Assembly (NCBI GenBank): GCA_037043235.1
Contig: JAWRVZ010000109.1
Span: 1,711,001 to 1,775,000, forward strand
DNA length: 64,000 nucleotides
From: Rhodeus uyekii
Lineage: Eukaryota; Chordata; Actinopteri; Cypriniformes; Acheilognathidae
Direction of reading: 5' to 3'
The notes below the pieces were generated by a model. The model saw nothing but the letters and a program-made list of their open reading frames with translations. It searched no databases and had not been told where the DNA came from. Position numbers and translations under genes: made by a program. Shown piece after piece: positions 23,705 through 36,100 of this stretch. Every line of letters starts with the position of its first letter. Positions within the stretch are counted from its first letter, which is position 1.

Positions 23705-24123
23705 CAGTAATGCCTTGAGATACGAGCGTCTCGACATACAAGCAAGCCTTCGAGCATTTTTGCTTTGAGATACGAGTGAATATTTGCAATACGAGCAGCT
23801 TACAGACGTTATTAGCACTAATAAGGGAGTTTTTTTAGAGGGTCGGAACGGATTAAATTTTGTTATGTTATTTCTTATGGCAAACAATGATTTGAGATAC
23901 AAGCAAGCCTTCGAGCATTTTTGCTTTGAGATACGAGTGAATATTTGCAATACGAGCAGCTTACAGACGTTATTAGCACTAATAAGGGAGTTTTTTTAGA
24001 GGGTCGGAACGGATTAAATTTTGTTATGTTATTTCTTATGGCAAACAATGATTTGAGATACGAGCAAGTCGAGTTACGAGCTCGTCCTGGAATGGATTAT
24101 ACTCGTATCTCAAGCCATCGCTG
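23705..24123 (+). mobile_element. Tigger-like MITE with internal tandem duplication
   Basis: The ends are CAGTAATGCCTTGAGATACG and the complement of CAGCGATGGCTTGAGATACG, flanked by TA on both sides (23703-23704, 24124-24125). A 161-bp internal block (AAGCAAGCCTTCGAGC through ATGATTTGAGATAC) occurs twice head to tail with no visible divergence. The body lacks the (TCC)n and ATATCACAGG segments found in the 502-bp copy at 40708. No coding capacity. Confidence 0.8.
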
Positions 24124-24339
24124 TATTGTGAATGATATATATTAAAATGTAATTTATTATCGCAGCATCATGACTCCAGTCTTCAGTGTCACATGATCAT
24201 TCTTACACACACACACATGCTGATTCATAGCTTGTTTTAAGCATGAAGCTACAGGTATTTTTAATATATGCTTAGCTAGACGGTTAACATTTTCTGTCTT
24301 GTTGCTTTTCCTGATTGAATCAATAGGAGCTGAAGTTGT

Positions 24340-24690
24340 TTTGCATGCAGGTGCCAGTTTTATTCATCAGCGAGCGTGGCGATGATGCTGATGTCTGTAA
24401 CGTTATTCCTCTTACTCGCCTGTCTGAGCCACTTCCAGATTGTCAGTAACAATAAACATTAGCATCACATAGTTTTGCTCTCAAGGATATTTACGACGCC
24501 AATATGCCGTCCATTAGCATATCTCGCTCCTGGCTGAAAACCACACATCTGGGCAGAAATAATTTACTGGTCATTTAAGTTATCTCACCAGCAGGCATTT
24601 TTCATTTATTTGGCAAATTAAGAGGAGCAAGACATTCAAAGCAGCAGCGCAGATGGGCGAATTAGACTCAATTTTGAAATAGCGTTTGAG
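24340..24690. other. Candidate conserved non-coding element
   Basis: About 350 bp free of repeats, with balanced composition and dense developmental-type motif cores (AATAATTTACTGG, GGCAAATTAAGAGG, CATTAGCATATC, CAATAAACATTAGC). No open frame with splice context. Judged by eye only. Confidence 0.3.
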
Positions 24691-25787
24691 AGACATGTTG
24701 TGATGGCTAATATAATGTAATATGGGAAGTTAGATCAGTTCATAACAACCAAGTGTATTGGGTCGCATCTATATTGGCTGAAAACAAGGGTGCAAACACA
24801 ACCGTGTCCGATGTGTGAATGAGTCACTCGTTTGCATGTAACTTTGTCTGATGTTTGCCTTTCAATGACTCAGCTGAACTGCATTAATGTAACAATTTAT
24901 CAAAACATGTAAAAACTGTTTCAGCTGAGAGATGTAAGGATTTTGATTTAGTTTTTATGAACTGACTTATGATTGCAACAAACTGAACTGGGAAGCACAC
25001 AATTATTATTAATGTTTGTATGCGATTTGTGCGTACATACAACTTTAGTGGAAGGATTGTATCCATCAAAGACGCAACACTGGGATGTCAGTGAATGTGT
25101 GATGATGTAATCGGTAAAATACACAACCACTGAATGCTTTCCTTTTACAGAATGCTTAAATCCAGCTGTTTTCATCAGCAGTGTGACGAGTCGTTTGCAT
25201 CAGCAGAAAGCACTGAAAGTTGCATGATGCAACGCTAAAAGCACAGTTTCATATAGTCATCATGGTCTGCTCTGCAGCTTATTTCATTGGTCCACAGGAA
25301 ACTAATATTTACAGACATATCTGAGATCAAATGTAATATTCAGGTCAGTTCTGTTTGTGGACGTCTGTTTTAATTGCTTCTAAGTACATCACACAAAACC
25401 TCTTCAAAGGCTTGATGTCACTAACTTAAATAAGGCTTTGCATTTTACAAGACAGTACATTCAATTTATGTTCATACTCTGCCATTTAATTTTTTCTTGC
25501 ATGGCAACATTATAGCCATTTCTCAATACGCTTTCTTGTCTGTTCTTGTCATCACACTTGTGAATCAGTCACTGACCAAGTTCATATCTAGACAAATGCA
25601 GTTCAAATCTCCAGAAATCTCTTTATCGAGGATGCATCGGGACGTGACTTGTGCGGACTTTGTTGATGTGTCGCAAAATGTCATTTTTTGTATGTAAAAA
25701 GTGGACTTATTATGCAAAATTCCCTTTTACATGGTGTTTGAACACAAATTTGTGTCAGCAGTTACTCAGCAACCCTATATAACCCTA
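24691..25787. other. Gene-free sequence
   Basis: No coding region or named repeat recognised. Small open frames near 24884-25175 have no splice context or domain. Confidence 0.35.
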
Positions 25788-26686
25788 TTTTAAAATCCCC
25801 CCACTTCTGTTTTTGATTTTATCAGAAAGCATAAGCAGTTTCTCAGAAGTGTTTGCAGATTCTAATAGTGTGATGTCACATTGCTTAGGCCCCGCCCATG
25901 ACTACTGACGGACTCCGCCCTATTAGCTTAGCTCCGCCCCTTTGTGATTCCACTATTATTATCATTTAACAGCAGCATTCAAGTGAGAAATATACTCTTA
26001 TTAAAGCTACTAAAGTCATTCGCTCGAGAGCAGTGAGTGAATTTCTTTTTTTCATTTGTTGATTGATTCATATTAACAATAAATATAGCAGCAGATTCTG
26101 TATTTTACGCTGCAGTCACTTTAATAAGCAGATCTAATACACACATGCGATATCTTTCCTGCTGTTTACGTTCACACTCATAACCGACTGTGTTCATGTG
26201 AACTCTCGTGTTTTTGACAGTTTAAGCGCAATAAGACGTGAAAGAGAGTTGAGATTAATCCTCCGTCTGACATACAGCTTTCTGTGCGTGAGCTTCGGGT
26301 GTTAAACCATATATCAGAAATTTAGACTGATTAGGCTTTAAAACATGCAGATCATAAACTTTCATGATGTCACGAAATCATGGAAGATCATGTGACGTGA
26401 GTGCAATTGAGACGATGATTAAAATCACAGACGTTTTATTTTTTGGCAGAGTATGCGAGGCACGAGCTGGAAAGGTACAGCCCACTTCTGGAAAAGTGGG
26501 CGGAGCTGAAGCTCATTTGCATTTAAAGACACATGCACCAAAACAGTTTTCCTTTCCACTCAAAATTGGGCATTACAACATGATCTGTTGGGGATTTTGA
26601 GCTGAAGCTTCACACACACATTCTGGGGACACTGAGACTTATATTATATCTTGTAACAAGGGGTATAATAGGTCCCCTTTTAAAAT
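25788..26686. mobile_element. Unclassified fish-type DNA repeat with 9-bp flanking direct repeats
   Basis: The block is bounded by TTTTAAAAT at 25788-25796 and 26678-26686. Internal features are GGCCCCGCCC, CTCCGCCCC, GTGGGCGGAGCTGAAGCTC, TTTGCATTTAAAGACAC and the end GGGGTATAATAGGTCCCC. This right end resembles a repeat I associate with cyprinid genomes. Inverted termini are not obvious and the boundary repeat is itself palindromic, so the limits are tentative. Confidence 0.45.
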
Positions 26687-28284
26687 GCAGATCTGGGGTT
26701 AATTTATGAAGAATATTTCCATTTGAGTTGTGAGATCCGTGCGATCACTGGATGATCAGTGCTTGTGCATCCCTTCAGGAGCAGCCTAACTTCAGCAAGT
26801 CCTTTTTATATTTGCCACTGTCTTTGATGTCTAACATGAGATATAAGTTGAAGTCGTCAATGTGTCAGGATGTAGTGTGAGATACAGAGGCAAAAGGGAC
26901 TTTTATCTACATGTTTCCACACCAAACTACCACAGGATTATGCTATGAGTTTCACAGAGTGCAGGCAATTTATGCCTGAGAAAGAGGAATTCTGGAGTTA
27001 TTGATAGAACAAGGGAATTGAGCTGAAGAAAAAAGGGACGAGGGCTTGAGAAGATATGGAGATAAAGAGAGAGGCAGCTGTGTGGTTCTCTTCTCCAGGT
27101 TGTTGGTGAACAGAGGGTGGCCACCGCGTGCTGTGAAATCTGATTAAAAGCTGACCAGGGAACTCATTCTCGCCTGTGGGACACTATCTCTCTGCCTGCA
27201 CCTGTGTGTCGCCGCGCACACACACAAATACATTTACACACCTCGCAAACACATGCACGTGATATCGAAGAAAGACACAAAGAAAGGAGGAGAAAGGAAA
27301 TGAGAAAGACAGTGGAATCCACTACAGAAAGTCTCGGGTACTAGAACTGATCAAAGGATGCTTCTCTGACGCTGAGATTGGATTGCATGTGCTTTAAATA
27401 TGATTGTACAAGACTTCAAGAAGCTCTTTTTGATAGTGCATTTTAATCTAATCTGTTTATGGAGGGAGATTCAGGACTAGTGTAGATAGAGAGAAGAGCG
27501 GTCTAATTCCTCAGAGTCTTTATTGATTCAATCAAAAGGAAATCAATGTGGTCTCAAAGAGAGCTCTTGTGTCTCTCTCAACAGTCTGATTGATTCATCA
27601 AAGAACAATATGTGCAAATTAGCCTTTTTTCTTCTGCTCTATTCTTAATTCCATGTCTTCTGTCTCAGTACAGTTTTAGGGCTTTGTAACATTAAATAAA
27701 AGACATAACTGAGGAGATCTTTGCGAGAGAGAAAACTCATGCTTGTGTTTAACAGATTATTACGAAAGTTCAATATTCTCCATTACCTGAAGCAAGAGAA
27801 GATGCAAGCGTGTGTTGAATGATCACGATTAGTATGGTTTAGGAACCATCCTTATGGTAAAACTAACCTCTTTTTGTTTATGTATTGCTCTTATAATATG
27901 CAGGTAACAGTAATGTGGTTAAAACACATTTTTTGAATAGCTAATTCATAATAATATGATTAATCTTTTGGGAAAATGTTGGTTTTCTGATCACAAAACA
28001 CCAAGGCAATTGCAATTCCTCATGACTTTAATCCTTCTGTCCCATTGCAGGTGATACAGGCATTGATTCAAATGTGTTCATGACTTCTTTTACTCATAAG
28101 GCAACATTGAATATGCACAAACTCACAGATATTAACATTCATCTCATCTACTCATTGGAGCTTAGGCATTTGACCATGACCAGGCCTTTGTGAGTTCACC
28201 TTTCAGAGTTTTAAAGTCGTTTCCCAGCTAAAGATTCTTCCACTTTGACAGACTAAAACAAATAAACACAACTGAAAGAGTATC
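26687..28284. other. Gene-free sequence
   Basis: No gene is supported. A short CA run lies at 27219-27229. Purine-rich DNA occupies 27000-27080 and 27270-27320. Nothing else recognised. Confidence 0.35.
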
Positions 28285-28569
28285 TCAGTGCAAATGTGCT
28301 GGCTCTATCCCTAGCAGAGAGAATGGACAAGGCCGCTGTGCACCTGTAACGCTTCCTCTGGCCTCTATTGTGCTCTTCACAAACTCCGGCTCGCTCTCGT
28401 TCTCCATCGTTGCTTTCGCACCCGAGTCAAGGCTGTCTGCGTCTCCATTCTGCCATTCATCCTCTCCCTCTCCCTCCCACATAATCGTCAATGGATGTGG
28501 ACAAGACCCATTCAACCCGCAGGCACATATTACTACCACTGACTCATTAAAGCCATTGAACACGGACAA
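28285..28569 (-). other. Candidate conserved element or unrecognised acidic exon
   Basis: A 94-codon minus-strand open frame contains a plausible acidic stretch (GEGEDEWQNGDADSLDS, then ENESEPEFVKSTIEARG). The following ACAG/GTGCAC is a poor donor and no good acceptor with a pyrimidine tract lies upstream, so an exon is not established. Composition is unlike the flanking AT-rich DNA. No family recognised. Confidence 0.2.
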
Positions 28570-29039
28570 GTAAATCTAGCACGCTTTCAATAGAGCATTC
28601 AATACTGAATATGGTTCTATAGCTGCTGGTGTAGCCAGAAGCAAATGTTTGAAAACTGTACTGTTGGTTCAGTTTAAATGGACTATACACGCATACTGTG
28701 CGCTTCTTTTTCAGGAAAATCCTGTTTAAACCAACTTTTAGTCCATAGCATTTCTGACTACTGCAAGCTTTTTATATGTATTCGTTTATCCAAGGCCAAT
28801 CTAGCAGATCTTGTCCAAGCTGGTTAGAGACACTATCTTAGACTCAGGTGTGCCGTGGAAAATGGTCAAATTCCCCAAAAAATTAATTATCGCGTTATCC
28901 GGCCAAAACCTCGTATCTCTATATTTGGACATTTTTGTTTTATAAAATTAATGCTACTGGTCATCCTTTATGTTTGTATATGGGTTTCTACAAATATTTA
29001 ACCAATAAAAATCATTTAAAAGAGGTTGTGACAAAACCT
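28570..29039. other. Gene-free sequence, probably old repeat in its right half
   Basis: The stretch CAGGTGTGCCGTGG at about 28847 has the look of a hAT-style terminus, but no partner end was found. No coding region. Confidence 0.3.
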
Positions 29040-29285
29040 CGTAACTCCATTGGTTCCATCATCACAGAGTACAAGAATCAGAAGTTCAGATGTGCCGGAC
29101 ATGTCGCTCGGTTCACCGACAATTATCGAGTGGTATCCGCGTGAGTAGAAGAGGCCACTCAGAAGGCCTCCAAAACGGTGGATTGATGAAATAAGAAAAA
29201 CGTTTGGAGTTGCGTGGATGAGGAAGGCTGTGACCAGCGGAGTCAATTCAACGCCCAACAGTCAGGTCGGTCAAGGTGGACAAGG
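29040..29285 (+). pseudogene. LINE reverse-transcriptase C-terminal fragment, frameshifted
   Basis: Two adjacent plus-strand frames encode the C-terminal signature of non-LTR retrotransposon ORF2 proteins. The first is FRCAGHVARFTDNYR at 29080-29130, ending in a stop near 29142. One frame further, RPPKRWIDEIRKTFGVAWMR lies at 29164-29223. In the family, the GHVAR and RPxxRWxDEI motifs follow the RT domain in one frame; here a frameshift separates them. No RT or endonuclease domain is present, so this is a short 3' relic. Confidence 0.65.
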
Positions 29286-30416
29286 TGGTAACCGTGAAAC
29301 CCAGGTTTGTGAAAAGTTTTAAGCTTTGAGTTAAATTATACTGTATATTGCATGTGTCTACGGCAGAAAAATCAAGCTTAGACCAACTTACAACAAGTTA
29401 ATGCAACTTGCATCACTTCTAACTGGTTGAAACCGCTCATTTAATGTAAATAGATGGTTAATTAGGTGATAGTCAACTTGTTAGACATCCCTCGACCAGC
29501 AAAAATCAAGCTACCATTTTGCAAGAACCACCCAACTTCCACGGATATCCACTAATGTAAATTGGACCACAAGAAAACAACATGCTTCAGAGTTAAGTTA
29601 CATTGCATACTGAATAGATTCCCTGCTGGAAAACCCAGCATCTCTCAGCAAATATCCCTCATTGTCCATAGCTGGATCAATATGCAAAGTGTTTGTTAGC
29701 TGTTTATGCCGATCAAGAAGTATGGTCAGCTGGATTAACATCAGGTCAGCCTGGTCTGACCTTATTTTTCCAGAAGGTTGACCATCAATATACAGCAGTC
29801 TCGTTCATGGGCCGGATGAGTATCCCTCATTCCACAGTGAATACCTACCAGTGGCTTCTGGTGTTTCAAATCTAATTAGCAAAACAAATCAGCCAAATAA
29901 TGCAGAGATCTGCTCAATGAGTCTTTTTTATTATTTTATTGGCTTTTTTTGTTGGAAGTTGCTGCTTTCTCGCCACAAGGGTCCCTGTGGATGAGACCAG
30001 ATGTTCCAGGCACTGCACTTCCCCACTCACTGCTCTAATGTAATATTCATGGCCAAGCAGGCAGACGCTTATTTATTTATTTATTTATTTATTTCATCAT
30101 CCTGCACAACAGCAGACCATGCGCAAGGCATCCTCTTTCCTTTCCTGTTCTGCTCCCTCTTTCTCTCTCACCTTTCCTTTTCTTTGTGGGTCTCCTGACA
30201 ACAACCTCCAAACAGTGTTAATGTGTATAAATCCACCCACACGATTCCTTACAATTTTTATTATTCAGCTGTTTTTTTCTTGTTGATACATTTTCATGTC
30301 GTCTTTCTCTGTAACACCTTTGTCTTGATGCTGAAGGTGTAATGCACCTAAAAATCTTTCAAACATGCATGCGTGACTTTTCTTTCTTCAGTGGAGCACA
30401 AACACAGGATGGCTGT
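29286..30416. other. Gene-free sequence
   Basis: No coding region is supported. A (TTTA)n run lies at about 30070-30094. Nothing else recognised. Confidence 0.35.
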
Positions 30417-30955
30417 GTTCGAAATCCCTCCCTCGTTCGCGATCCCCTACATTAGCCCACTACTATAGTTCACTTGATGGAGTGAATGAAAGCGAGTGAG
30501 TAAATTCAGACACTGAGTGCGGTTCTGGATAGTTTGTGCTGTTTTTAATAATGATCTGATTCTTAGCAAACTGACGGCTCCAGTAGCAATGAAAGTATTT
30601 ATCTTGAACTTTGTTATGGACACTAGAATGTATAAACCTTCATTAATAATCAATTAAAAATGGATTTATACCTGTATGATATTACGCTGTCACGGCATTG
30701 GACCTGAAGTTTGGAAAATGGACGGATGAATGATTTCGCTGAAGCGCCATCTTCTGGTCAGACGCAGAAATTTCTTCGACATGTGACTCTCACAGTACAT
30801 TGGTTGTACTCTCGTTATTGCAGGGAATTGTGGGATTGAAAGAGTGCACTTGATAACGTCCACTATGGTTTCAGACATTTCAGACCAGTATTTAAGGGTA
30901 GGGGGGGGGGGCATAGCTAGTGTCGTTTTATCCCCTAGATATAAACTGCATTGAT
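30417..30955. repeat. Possible dispersed fish repeat
   Basis: It starts with GCTGTGTTCGAAATCCC and contains AAGCGCCATCTTCTGGTCAG and GGGAATTGTGGGATTG, phrases typical of dispersed fish repeats. It ends near a (G)10 run at 30901. I saw no clear inverted ends or second copy in the window. Confidence 0.25.
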
Positions 30956-31455
30956 CATACAATAGCTTTGTATGCAGAACAAACTAAATTCTTATTCTCA
31001 TTCAGAAGTTCTTATTCACTGCACAACCAACATCAAATTCATCAATGATTTTAGAGTAAAGAAGAATGTTCTCAATTGAAAGTTAGCGAGCATCCCACTA
31101 ATTATTTTTCCATCACAGATCCCATGGAGCCTCGGCTACAGTTTGGTATTGGCGGATTGGTTGTTCTCCAAGTCTCCCACTGGTGCTGATCCACATTGCC
31201 AGCCAAACTCCACTCTTGCCAGGGTTCAAACTCTGGAGAGAGTGCTGGGGTCTGGCCCTTGTCTGAACTCAAAAGCGAAAGATATAACAAGCAGCGTATG
31301 GCTGTAAGGCCATGTCTCCAGAGGACACATGCCCAAACCTGCTTGGTGGTGGTGGAGAGGTGAAGTTGAGGATGGACTCAAGGGGGAAGGTGGAGGAAGA
31401 TGAAGAGAAGAGGGCTGGAAAAGGTCAGCCATTGAAATAAACTAGTTACACTTTA
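30956..31455. other. Gene-free sequence with overlapping minus-strand open frames
   Basis: Minus-strand open frames at 31102-31432 have low-complexity Pro/Ser-rich or unrecognised content. This may be an old retroelement piece (CCAGACCCCAGCACTCTC), but no domain is visible. Confidence 0.25.
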
Positions 31456-31560
31456 AGAAATGCTGGGTTGTTTCAAGCGATGTTTGGGTCAAATATGGAC
31501 AAACCCAAGCATTGGGTATGAAATAGAATTCAGTGGAAACAACCCGCCATTTTTTAACAC
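31456..31560. repeat. Dispersed ATGCTGGGTTGTT repeat
   Basis: It contains ATGCTGGGTTGTTTCAAG, TTTGGGTCAAATATGGAC and CAAACCCAAGCATTGGG. It is related to the fold-back at 2847-2957 and resembles a common teleost short repeat. Confidence 0.5.
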
Positions 31561-32400
31561 CATTGAGTGTCCCTGCCAATAATTGGAAATAGCCCAATAT
31601 TTCTTAATGGGGCTCTCCATTACGCACCAGAATGGCTCGTCAATATCAAAATGATGTCCAGTCAGATAAATGAAGTCAGGGCTTAATGTTCACCAAAGAT
31701 GAATGTGAATTCCAACGTGATGCTTTTAGTTTTTTCTGTGAAAGGGTTCATGCGTGGTATGATACAAGTAGCTAAACATTTAATATTTGACAACAGTTTT
31801 ACGATGGATATGTTTAGCGACCCAAATTTGTAATGTAATTTCGCCATTTTGAATTCGAAATATGCAATCGTTTAAATGATGTCATTAAATTACGTAAAAT
31901 AAAGTCTCAAGCTTGTTTTTATCTTGTTGTAATCAGATATACCGTGGGTCACACTAAAGAGATTAAAAAATAGGTTGTTAAGGCCATTTCATGATGACTT
32001 TTACCAGGAAAGTGACCGCCTGACCTTTGCACCAAAGCTCAATTTCCCACAGGAGAACAATGTGCTTAGAGTGAGAGAGAGAGAGAAAACAGAGCAACAC
32101 AAGCAGAAACAAACAGCACGGAAATAAAAGTCCACAGAGAGGGAGCCGATGAGGTTCTTGACTTCGGTCCAAGCCGACAGCTGACAGCGGCATCAGTGAC
32201 ATCATGTACGAGCAGATGTGGCGGCAGCTTTCCAAGTGCCGCACCACGATTTCCCTCCCTCTGTTTCTCTCTCCCTCCTTCCGTTTGCATCACCTCTTCC
32301 TTTGCCCACCCTCTCCCTCGCTCCAGCTCCACCTGTGAGAGGGATTTCACCTGAGATGCACCTGACTGCTCTCCAGTCCGCACACTCTTCTCCGCTGCAC
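31561..32400. other. Gene-free sequence
   Basis: A purine/pyrimidine-biased stretch at 32060-32350 (GAGAGAGAG, CTCCCTCCTTCC) gives several open frames on both strands, none with a recognisable domain. Confidence 0.35.
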
Positions 32401-32404
32401 ACTT

Positions 32405-32520
32405 CCTCTCCTCCCCGCTGCATTAGCTCCTAATTACCAGCTAATAAGTCATTACTCCTGCTATGCTTAGGGGAATACTAGGGCCTACTCGTCCCATTAT
32501 TAATGCTGGCACCCACCCTA
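32405..32520. other. Candidate conserved non-coding element
   Basis: Closely spaced homeodomain-type cores (CTAATTACCAG, GCTAATAAGTC, CCATTATTAATGC) lie in low-repeat DNA beside a pyrimidine-rich stretch. No coding signal. Confidence 0.28.
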
Positions 32521-32644
32521 CCACACTGTCCGCGTAGGTGGGATACCTGTGCAAGCATTTTGCTGGGAATGTGAACGCACAAGAAAGCCGTTAGGATGCA
32601 AATAACATTTTGCAAGCATCACTATTATTATCATCACTGATTTT

Positions 32645-32805
32645 TACATTTACATTCATGCATTTATCAGATGCTTTTATCCAGAGTGACTTGCATTGCA
32701 TTCAAGAAACACATTTACATTCTAATCAGTTCTTGCGTTCTCTGGGAATCAAACCCATGACCTTGATGTTGCAAGCGCCGCTCCCAACTGTTTGAGCTCC
32801 CCTCC
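32645..32805 (-). mobile_element. tRNA-derived SINE, copy 2
   Basis: It reads in reverse: the tail complement CATGCATTTATCAGATGC, the body CTTGCATTGCATTCAAG, and the B-box complement GGAATCAAACCC with one change from consensus. Same family as 2459-2608. Confidence 0.72.
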
Positions 32806-34450
32806 TCAACATAACCCCCTAAAATATATAAACCCCTAATTTTTGTTTCCAAAAGCCAACTATAAGTTCTGTCGTCATCAATAGAGTTCAATGGAACTTC
32901 CGACCAAAGTTGGCTAATGACTCTTTTGGGAAACACACCCTAATTCGAGTCGTCCGACACTAGCTGAGTGTTTTTCAGCAGAAGTGAGTAGATTTATTTT
33001 CACTTGCCAGACGATTCTGTCAGCTTTCTGAATTAGGGACCTGAGCCTTACTTTCAGACCAGAATATCACAGAGATGTTGTGGGGGGGTAGGGGATCTGT
33101 GGACCAGAAATTGACTATGTTTGAGCACCTGTTTTGCTTTATTTGATGGTTGATCATGGGACATTTATATGTTATACTCGTGATTTTGGAAATAATTGTC
33201 TATACCAGTAGGTGGAAGTAGTTTACATTCATCAGCCAATCAGAGCGCTCTATCTTACTAATTTTCCAATGCAGATTCAACATGCTCATTCAGCCCAAAA
33301 ATTGCAGACGAGTGACTGATGATCCAAACTGGGCTGACAGGGGCTTAATGATTTCGGGTTGGCTTTTCATAATAGCATGTCCTAACCACTCAAAAACTGC
33401 CTTGGAAACCACATAACAATGCCCTGGAAAACACCCACAAAATTAACAGTATTGCACTGGTGAGTTTTAATGTACAAATCTAGTTTATGAACACATTGAT
33501 CTCAGTAGTATTTACTGTGTAGTTGTAGATCAATAGCAGGTTACAATTCATGAACTCAGATTAGACACTTGTGCATGAAATTTCATTGCAGTACTTCAAT
33601 TTTTATCAAACACTCCATTTACCCAAAAAGCACTTGAAGTGTAAGGATAGTTGTGGAGGTTTTCTGGATAACAGCATGAATGGACGTCGTCTCATAATGC
33701 GAGCATTTCATCCGCACTGCTGTTCTGTAATGTGATACGAGTGTGTAGTGGTTAGCAGAAGCCATGCTTCGCAGAGCAAATGTTGTTTATTTACAGCGCA
33801 TCTCTGAAGTTGTACATTAGAAAAAGCCTTGTGTGTGTGTGGGGGGGGGTACAGGAGGGAGTGAAATGATGGCATGTAGAGATACAGAGAGAGAGAGAGA
33901 GAGAAGGCAGCAGCTGCGCTGGAATTAATGTCTGCATGCCAAATTAGAAACACCATGCATCTCCGTCAGAACAAAAAAAGAGAGGGGGGTGAAGAGGGGG
34001 GGTGGACGTAAAGACAGATTTCTGGCACATCCTGCGGGTGACAAGAACGCTTACCACTTACCACACGTAGAGCTAAAGAAAAACAACAAAGCAAACTCTG
34101 TAATGGGGTCACTGTGTGCAAACCAAGTCATTGCTGTGTTATATCGAACATATTACCATCCTCAGGAATTCCCCACACACCGGTTTGCATTTTCAGTGTT
34201 AAGTAGTGGGCTTTGCTAAGGCAAGCATGTAGTGCAGGTGCTTATAATTAAGAGATTTAAAGAATTAAACCACTACAGGCTTTCATTGGTGGAGTGACCC
34301 GAGTCATATTGAGATACCAGAATATGAGAGTTTTATTTACCCACCCAGAACAGCCTAATCATTCATTATATCCTAGGAATGGCACTGCAACACTCAAAAC
34401 ACCTTAACAACCACACAGCAATGCTGTTCCACAATCCAGAACACCACAGC
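32806..34450. other. Gene-free sequence
   Basis: It includes short simple repeats (a G-run at 33840-33849, AG repeats at 33886-33904). No gene or named repeat recognised. Confidence 0.35.
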
Positions 34451-34454
34451 AACA

Positions 34455-34530
34455 ATACAAATAATAATAACTCATTACATTTATATAGCGTTTTAGACAC
34501 CCAAAGCGCTATACATGGGAGGAGGATGCA
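34455..34530 (-). mobile_element. L2-type LINE 3' tail
   Basis: AATAATAATAACTCATTAC followed by TTTATATAGCGTTTTAGAC and CCAAAGCGCTATACATG is the reverse of the common fish LINE tail that ends in (TTA)n. Only the extreme 3' end is present. Confidence 0.5.
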
Positions 34531-35456
34531 ACACGGATGCAACTGCATCTAGCAACACGCAAATCCACTTAAAACACCTTTTGCAACTGCATAGCAACAC
34601 CCTGACAACCATCCACACTTTGTAATGCATATAGCCATTCGTCACACCTAAGAAATTGCACCGCAACTTATTCCTGCAATCTAAAAACATCTAGCCTTGT
34701 GGAAGTGAGGACAAACACCTCTGCTGTTCTCTTCATGCAAAGTAAAAATCTAGTATCTGAGCATGCTTTTGTGGGGTGTGTGTCTGTGCGTACGCTGGCA
34801 TGAGATGTGTGTGTGTGTGTACCAGTGTGGGCCGGTGGGATGCGGTGACACCGTGATGGAGGAGTGCGAGTGCAGAGGTGCAGGGCCACCAGTCTGTGCG
34901 CGCCCCTCGGGAGAAGGCCCTGAATAACATTAGCAGTCACTGGATCAATAATGACTTTACAGGCTCTTTCTAATGATACCTGCAGGGCACAGGGTTACAC
35001 GCCTGGGGGCACGGGCCGCGCCACTCTGCAGCCATGAATACAGGATGAGTGTGTGTGTGTGTGTGCGCAGATTGAACTGCCATGTATGTTTGCTGATTCT
35101 GGTACAAGACTTTGTTTGTAACTGTGTGTGTAAGCAGAACATATAAGGCTGAATGGACCTTCCTGCTTTACATCTAAATGAGAAAGTCTTTGTGTTCTGT
35201 GCATTTGTCATGCATATCGCTTCAAAAAGCACACCTTACCAATAGGCAGAGTGTGAACCGGAAAGAATAGACACAAGTCCTCCTTAAAAACACACAAAAT
35301 ATCATGAAATAGTGTCACGTTACATGTCGTCTGGCAGCAACATACACGTCCCAGCATTCAACACTCCTGATTAATTATTTGCTATTAAAATAGCATTATT
35401 TGCTCAGAAAAGCATTTACAACGAGAGGATTTGAGAGCGAGCAGAACTCAGCATTC
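34531..35456. other. Gene-free sequence
   Basis: Short GT runs lie near 34806 and 35048. The region near 35360-35400 (GATTAATTATTTGC) is AT-rich and low in repeats. No coding support. Confidence 0.35.
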
Positions 35457-35605
35457 TTTACATTCACATTTACACATTTATCAGCTGCTTTTATCATCGC
35501 ATTCAAGAAAGACATTGACATTCTAATCAGTTCTTGCTTCCCCTGGGAATCAAACCCATGACCTTGATGTTGCAAGCACTGCTCTCTACTATATGAACTA
35601 CAGGA
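35457..35605 (-). mobile_element. tRNA-derived SINE, copy 3
   Basis: Reverse orientation: the tail complement CATTTATCAGCTGCTTTTATC, then GCATTCAAGAAAGACATTG, then the B-box complement GGAATCAAACCC and the tRNA-like head ending near the GAACTACAGG stretch. Confidence 0.7.
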
Positions 35606-35721
35606 AAGCCCTGGACAGCCTTGGTTTTTTGCTCAACACTGCAAAACACAAACCTAGTGGACAGTGTGTTGGACATCCGAAGTATAAACACACTCCGATT
35701 ATAGGATGCATGGTGCTCTAT

Positions 35722-35928
<207 letters not shown>

Positions 35929-36009
35929 ACGCATGTGTGTAAAGTGTTAAAGGGAAGGTGAGGGAGATGTCAACTGAAGGACGCATATGAGCATATGGTG
36001 GGTCGGTTT

Positions 36010-36010
<1 letters not shown>

Positions 36011-36096
<86 letters not shown>
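36011..36096. repeat. (GT)n tract, about 85 bp
   Basis: A second pure GT tract, 82 bp after the first and in the same orientation. It was possibly one tract split by insertion of the intervening unique sequence, or both grew independently. Confidence 0.96.
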
Positions 36097-36100
<4 letters not shown>

